Program-made: the position numbers and the translations under genes
Shown here: positions 58,116 through 64,000 of the stretch, in pieces
How the letters are laid out: every line of letters starts with the position of its first letter
Position numbering within the stretch: position 1 is the stretch's first letter
NCBI GenBank assembly: GCA_024364735.1
Contig: JAGFNQ010008763.1
Coordinates: 216,616 to 280,615, forward strand
Origin: Boesenbergia rotunda
Taxonomy: Eukaryota; Streptophyta; Magnoliopsida; Zingiberales; Zingiberaceae
Reading direction: 5' to 3'
DNA: 64,000 nucleotides
Notes under the pieces: generated by a model
Database searches by the model: none
Seen by the model: the letters and a program-made list of their open reading frames with translations, nothing else
Told to the model about the DNA's origin: nothing

Positions 58116-58365
58116 GGTACTCCAACCCCTCAGGTAAAGTGGTTACGCTCATTCTGACTCACACTTTTCCTTGTTTCCTTCCATCTAAGAGACTCAGGTA
58201 TTGACTTGAGCGTTGGAGTGGGCTCCGCCGAACAACCTCCGGCGTGTTCCCCTTAACGCTCGTGTTAATCTCGTAAGGTGGGAGCTCTTCCTCTCTCATC
58301 ATCATCCTCGTGGGTTAAACTCTGGTGATTGGTCGTCGACGTTGATTCCTTCCAGAACATGTAGG

Positions 58366-59361
58366 ATTGCTGAAAAGGAGGCTAGTTCCTTATACCCTAG
58401 CCAGGATCCTAGGTTTTACTCTGAGGACCTTAATCAATCATTTAGTAAAAAGAAATTCCTAGTTATACCAACCCAATATGGCAATGTTCCCTTTTATCAA
58501 ACTTATTGCCTCGAGGTTATCGATATCATATAGCATTATTCACTAGATAGTTTGGCTTGCTGTAAGCATGCATACAACATCACCTTATGCATCGAGTTTT
58601 ATCATAATCTTTGTGTGATCACTACCCTTCAGTTTAAAACTAGAGTTGCATTACGTAATTGCCTATTTGACTTTACAACCTTTGCTCGATTCTTACATAC
58701 TCGACCCTCAACAAATCATATCTTCTTCTATCCAAACCTACCAGATGTGCTTCCTGATCCCTTCAGTTATCAATCCTTGGACCTTATGTATGTCGACTTC
58801 TTTTAGGGCTAATGCCCAAAGTAGATGTCATAAGTCTACTTAAGTCCAAGCGACAATGCAAAATATAAGTTTGTTGTTTCATGCATCCAACCCATCACAT
58901 CACATGATCTAGCTGTATTACGACCCATTCATTTGTTTTTGATGAATGCATTAAAACATCAGCTAGACATTGATCTAGGATACTGGGCCTTTAAGTCCAT
59001 TATCTCTTACTCAGGCTACAGTACCTCACTAAAGGTACACATGGTTCATTGCCATATCTTAACAACATTTATAGCCTCACTAGGGATAGGAGCTGGTATA
59101 GTGACCTGGTTGAGATATCAGATTTTGATATAGTAGGCATTTAGACAACTATCCTTGGCTGGGATTAAGACTACCACCGAGGACCTTGCTTACAAGCAAG
59201 GCCATCCATACTACGTACCCCCGGTTGGTGATATAGGAGGCAAAGAAGAGGAACGACCATCCAAAATACCTCCTATGATGATAGGTCAAGAGGTTATTGG
59301 CTTGACTACACTTTTTGATTCAGTTGTGGATACTTCTTCTTCAGCACCTCCACCTGACTAG
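58366..59361 (+). pseudogene. Second PF20167-like transposon ORF, heavily damaged
   Basis: Residue-level match, block by block, to the extra ORF of element C: SKKKFLVIPTQYGNVPFYQ, LACCKHAYNITLCIEFYHNL, FDFTTFARFLHTRPS, HLFLMNALKHQLDIDLGYW and HCHILTTFIASLGI, then LSLAGIKTTTEDLAY after two adjacent stops. Stops at about 58531, 58804 and 59131 and frame changes break it. It follows the gypsy LTR remnant J rather than Sirevirus sequence, though both edges may be rearranged. The N-terminal codons from 58213 belong to the LTR and are not part of it. Confidence 0.65.
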
Positions 59362-59599
59362 CGACCCTTATAGCCATTTTTGGGAGGACATGTTTGGTCT
59401 ATTCGACGCACTGTAGACTATGATCTAGGATAAGTATGCCTCCTTTCATGGACAACTCACTAGCTTTCGTCAGGACTGATGGTTGTAACATAACAACCGA
59501 GGGTATGGCTTGGCGGGCTTCCTAAGCAACCACGGGGTCGAACATGAGAGACCTCTCTATGTCTACAGATTAAAAAATTTAATCCGAATAGAGACCCGT
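59362..59599 (+). other. Downstream part of the second PF20167-like ORF region
   Basis: Probably continues the damaged ORF (possible Trp-to-stop changes after PPPD) but gives no clear domain. Ends with CCCGT, the target of E2. Confidence 0.4.
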
Positions 59600-61373
59600 T
59601 GATAATTACCATTTTGTTAATCAATTAAGGCTCTCAAATCCATGTTTTGATCTCTTTTTATATGCTTAAGTTTGCATTTACACTAGTTTCCATGAATTTT
59701 TGCTATTTTGGCTTTGGACGCAATTCTTTCTACATTTAAAATATTTTGCATTAAAATTTGAATATTATTTTGTAGGCTTCGAATGATCATGGACCTAGAC
59801 CAGATTGGATCAAACTTGAGTTAGGACTTGGCCTTAATCAAGAGGATCAAGAGATGGATTAATATGGGTCGTCCGATCAAGAAACCGGGAGATCTGAGCC
59901 ATCTGTCAACTTCTGATCAATCCGAGCTCAAGATAGAATTAATCAAGACCGTAGATCAAGATCTAAAAGTTTGGGCCAAATCAGAAGTCATCTGACTATT
60001 GGATCAAGCTTAAGAGGAGTCTAAACCATCCATTAGAAAGGGAGATCTAAGCCATCCTTTGTATATCTGATTTATCCAAGCTAAGGAGGAGCAGATCCTG
60101 ACCATTGATGGAGATCTGGGAAGTTTGATTCCGATCTGAGTTGAACTGATCATTGGATGACTCGAAGTGGATCACAGCCGTTCAAATTCAAATGGGATAA
60201 TTTAAATCAGAAACTTCTCCGCCCAGCTCAGTTGTCGTCGCAGAGTCATGAGTTTGCATCTGTTCTTCGTTTTCTTCATAGTTTTCTTTTCCAATCGCGC
60301 GCGGCCACATCAGATCCGTTTCTTCTCAAGGTTTTGAATCATCGAGGTAGGATTTCTGTTTAGTTTGCTAATCAAAATTTATCTCTGGAAAGCTTAGGTG
60401 AGGGTTTCGCCGGAGCTGCTGTTCCTGCCGATCGATCCTTGTTGATCGTTGGTTTCCGTCGTCCGGAGCTGTCGAAGCAGTTAGAGGGGTTCTTTGAAGG
60501 CTTCTGAGAGTTTCTGAGCTCGATCGCCATCCAGCCAATCGAGAAGGAAGAGATCAGGGACAGATTTCAGCTACTGATCGGACCATTTGATCGGACAGAG
60601 ACACTACTGATCGGTCTCCAATCCGATCAGCAGAGTTCCTGATCAATCTCCAATCCGATCAGCATAGGTCTTGATCGGTCCCGTGACCGATCAGGAAAAT
60701 CAATTCACATCAGATCCAACGCAAACTGATCAAGGGAGGTTATTCTCGCTGGTTTTTGAGCTGGAGGGTTTCTAGCTCAGCTTTTGCGTGACAACAAAGG
60801 GAAGTCTTGACAATGAACTGATTTGATGTTCAATTTAGGATAATTTTGGTTCTAAACACTTATTTCTTCAAGTTGCTTTAGTTTGTTTCCAACTACACTT
60901 CAAGTCAAGTTTCTTAAGTATTGTTTTGTTCTAGCTTTCACATTTCTGCAATTAGTTTCCTGCATTCAATTTTCAGTACGTGAATTCAATTTCATTTCTG
61001 CAACTTAGCTACAAATTTTATTTTTCCTGCCTGATATTAGTTCTTGAACCTCAATTCCATTGTTTTGAATTTAATTGCTCAGTTGTCAAATATGTTAAGT
61101 GTAGTTTCCTTAATTTTGAGTTAATTCTGCTTTAGCTAAGTCTATTTTGTTTCATATTGTTATTTCATTCCTTATCGCAAAAATCCCCATTTTACTAGAA
61201 AACCCAAAACATTAAATGACAATTTCAAGCTTGAGTTGAGCACTCACAACTAGTCCTTGGAAAAATACGACTTGAGGCCCCTATACTACATTTAGCTTTA
61301 TGAGATTAAGGGTTTTCAACTTATAAATATCTAAATTTGAGGCTCATTCATGACATTGATTGTGGGCCCATCA
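59600..61373. mobile_element. Solo LTR E2 (1774 bp)
   Basis: TGATAATTACC ... GGGCCCATCA, flanked by CCCGT (59595-59599 and 61374-61378). It is alignable with E1 over most of its length but clearly diverged. It has no internal region. Confidence 0.9.
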
Positions 61374-61378
61374 CCCGT

Positions 61379-62183
61379 CTTTCAAACGACCGTCTCATCG
61401 TCGTATCAATTTATTCAAGTCACAACTTAGCCAAACCTAAGGTAAATCCTTGCATCTTTTCTGAATCAATCAACCGCGGAAAAGACGATGAATGAATCAT
61501 CGATTTTTGTCTTTATTATCGGGGTCCATGACATAATTAATTATCAATATTAATTATCACATAGTTAAACGATGATAACTAATTATGAACACATGCAATG
61601 ATAAAAACACATAAAATAGAAAGAATAAAGACGGAGTTAAAGAGAGGTATACCTTACCTTTTACCTCATAGTCTTCTACCGTATGACTCTCCCCTCCTGG
61701 ACGTCGTGTGGGCGATGAGCTATTAAGATGCGGAGTCACCAAGGCACCAATTAATCCTTTCTCTTCTTCCTTCCTTTGCGCCAACACCAAACCCTAGGGT
61801 TAGGGTTTAGCTCCCGCCGACTACCCTTCAAGGAAGAGGAGATGAAGTTGAGGAAGAAGAGCTTCTCTCCTTCACCTCCACCCGAGCCAACCTCCTCTTC
61901 TTCTTTTTATCTCATGGCAGCAATCCCACGAGGAAGAAGAGCTCCTCTAACCTCTCCTTTTTCCAGCGACAAGCACCAAAAGGAGAGCTCCACTTCACCG
62001 CCGGCCACCCTTCTTCAACTTTGACTCCGCACACCACAAAGGAAGAGGACACCTCTCCTTGTCCAGCGAGCATCAACAACAAAGAAGAAGGGAGAGGGAA
62101 GAAGAGAAGTGAAAAAAACCAATGGTTTTCTTCACCTCCACCGTCGGTGCAACCCTTCTCCCTTGCGCCGGCTATTAGATCGT
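61379..62183. other. Unassigned sequence between E2 and the last LTR
   Basis: Contains CCCTAGGGTTAGGGTTTAG at 61793-61811 and a G/A-rich (minus) or C/T-rich (plus) stretch resembling an untranslated leader. The short ORFs on both strands have no recognisable domains. It may be old LTR sequence. Confidence 0.4.
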
Positions 62184-64000
62184 TGTAGCTTGCTAGAAGG
62201 GGGAGAATAGTGATTTTCGATTCGTTCTTCCTTCAAGGTTAGTTGCGCAAGTGGAATATACTAAACTAAAACTAAACTAAACTAAAACAAGGAAGAAACA
62301 CACCGATGTACGTGGTTTGGAGATGATACTCCTACTCCACGGCTGCCTATAAGGTGGGCGACCCCTAATCCGTCGGTGGATGACTTCCCGGAGCACCTCC
62401 GGCTAGATCACGTAGCTCCTTATGGGTGGAGAAACCTCTCCACAAGATCTGGACACTACCTGAGTACAATAGGCTACTAACTAGCTTTGACCAAGCAAGT
62501 TTCGCCAAAGAATAGTAGCCTTAAATAAGCTCCTTTAAATAGAACTCGAGTAGTAAATGGTCGCTACCAGTCGACTGCCCCTGGGGAAGTCGACTAGTCC
62601 CACTCAGATTATACCATTACAGCCAACGTTCGAATCCCCATCCATTACCAGTCGACTGCTCCTAGAGCAGTCGATTGGTCCTTCACTATGCCTAGGGTTA
62701 CACTCCCCGAGTACATTTCCCTCCGCACTCGAACCCTCCCAGCTTAGTTCTCGAGTACAATCACTCACACTCGGACCCTCACAACCCGGTTGACTCTTCA
62801 CCAGCAGCCTCGACTGTTGCCTTCACGCCCTCTTCGTCTTTGGCCCTGATCCCTCAGATGCGCACACAAGCCTCCAACTTGCCTCGATGTCATCCTTCAT
62901 GTAGGCCTCAAAGTCCGCATCCCTCGGCTCATCGCCCTTGTTATCCACGGTCCCTCAGATGCGCACGCAAGCCTCCAGCTTGCCTCCATGCCATCCTTCA
63001 CCTGAATACATCAACCAAGTCTATGTGTACCTGCAAACCTGTAAACTCACGTACACATATTAGAACAACAACGAACCCTAACTTAACCATATTGGCACAC
63101 ACATCAAAACCCATGATCCTTCAGATCATATTAGAGCCGATTGCCCTAATAATCTCCCCCTTTTTGATGTGTGGCAATATGTTTAAGTTAGGTAAACAAA
63201 AACATAATAGCTATAGCAATTGAAAATTAAAGCATAACAAACAAGAGGCAACCTCCCCCTTAACCTATGCTTTCTACCCAACTTAATATCATAATCACCA
63301 AGATAAGTTCTACCCAACTTAACATCACACATTTTCTCATGTCAAGTTAAACATAACTTAACACCCAAGTTCTCCCCCTTTGACACCATCAAAAGGATTG
63401 CCCCAAGCAATCCTAGCCCTAGTGCCAAAAAGAACTCAACCAATTTTTGAAAACCCCCTTAGAAATCAACAAATCTCATTCTACCCAAGACATCAGTGGA
63501 CTGCCCCCAGGATAGTCGACTGATACTGTAAATTCTGAATTTCCAGCCCAAATTCAGAAATGCGTAGAAAATTCTACAAAATTTTAAAAAATGTAAAATT
63601 TTGCAAGCACATTTGTTAGGATATACTCTATCATAGAAAAATATAGTTTCATGAAAAATATCAAATATACTTGACTTTTGGCACAAACTCTAATTTCCTC
63701 AAAACTTATCATTTTGTATCAACTTTTAAAACTCTACATGATTCCAGGTGTTTGTTCAAACCATCCATCTTAATTTTACACATAGAATTACCATCAATTC
63801 TTCCATTTTCCTTATGACGATACAAACCTCCCCCTATTTATCTCTTAACCCTAGAGACATATACATGCTCCTTCCTTAAATTATATGATATCAACAAAAC
63901 CTTACTCCATACACTTACCATTATACCATGAATTAAAACCTTATATGATGAGTATGAAAGTATAACCAAAAATTTTAATTCACGATCATATCTTATCATT
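62184..64000 (-). mobile_element. C-like Sirevirus-type element, 3' end, running off the window
   Basis: LTR at 62184-63151 (TGTAGCTTGC ... GCCCTAATA), homologous to the C LTRs with two paired palindromes (about 62567 and 62649). Beyond it are minus-strand purine tracts at 63152-63166, 63252-63262 and 63370-63382, with the same order and similar spacing as in C and D, and another palindrome near 63490. No coding sequence is reached before the window ends. TATTTAAAGGAGC on the minus strand near 62541 is a TATA candidate. Confidence 0.8.

Larger units (their letters stand above)
55746..58359 (+). mobile_element. Probable Ty3/gypsy LTR remnant J, split by solo LTR B3
   Basis: Starts TGTGATGGGGTTGAACACC after a purine-rich AAGGGAAGGACT and ends near CCAGAACA. 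The right half has TATAAAA at 58109-58115 and GACTTGAGCGTTGGAGTGGG / CTCCGCCGAACAACCTCCGG, a block common in R-U5 of plant gypsy LTRs. No PBS follows. The segment 57778-57900 has repeated GATCACCTCGGG units. Boundaries are approximate. Confidence 0.45.

Noticed and set aside
61793..61811. CCCTAGGGTTAGGGTTTAG as a telomeric repeat
   Set aside because: Only two or three imperfect units; more likely a telo-box-like promoter motif or chance.

Overview
The window is an intergenic stretch of a plant nuclear genome that consists almost wholly of transposable elements inserted into one another. The plant assignment rests on initiator-Met-tRNA primer sites next to LTRs, a Tekay/Del-like chromovirus with a chromodomain, a Sirevirus-like Ty1/copia element, a CACTA DNA transposon carrying exons of a kinesin and a membrane transporter, and plant-style GT-AG introns. 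I cannot name the species. I see no intact host gene, no RNA gene and no CRISPR. Element letters used here (A-K) are local labels.

1-14776: the 3' end of a plus-strand Ty3/gypsy LTR (K), its primer site and a damaged pol remnant are cut at 3278 by minus-strand chromovirus sequence arranged LTR - internal - LTR - truncated internal (3278-14594). The first internal part has lost gag, protease and the start of RT. In that position it carries a spliced leader and an acidic-repeat ORF. The second internal part stops at a fragment of copia-type LTR A (14595-14776).

14777-28734: a decayed, intron-containing minus-strand transposon gene (G, resembling PF04195) is split by H, an 11.6-kb element with 2.6-kb LTRs, PBS, PPT and a CCCCT target duplication but almost no coding sequence. 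H contains a solo LTR A (duplication ATAGA).

28735-55336: a plus-strand Sirevirus-like Ty1/copia element (D; LTRs 915 and 942 bp, duplication ATAGC). Its gag-pol is interrupted in order by solo LTR B1 (GATCA), solo LTR B2 (GAAAC) holding solo LTR A2 (TAGGA), the complete minus-strand element C (GATAT), solo LTR E1 (TTCAC), and a 3.66-kb CACTA transposon F (TAA). At each site the pol sequence lines up across the duplicated target. C has a Sirevirus-type gag but no visible pol; instead it carries an extra ORF resembling plant transposon family PF20167.

55337-64000: old flanking sequence including a gypsy LTR remnant (J) split by solo LTR B3 (AGATC), a second broken copy of the PF20167-like ORF, solo LTR E2 (CCCGT), unassigned sequence, and the 3' LTR and 3' noncoding part of another C-like minus-strand element running off the window.

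Insertion order follows from the nesting: G and K are old; H and D entered the G/J sequence; B1, B2, C, E1 and F entered D; A1 entered H and A2 entered B2. Nothing here forms a host operon or pathway. The genes present are retroelement gag-pol genes, accessory transposon ORFs and captured host exons.
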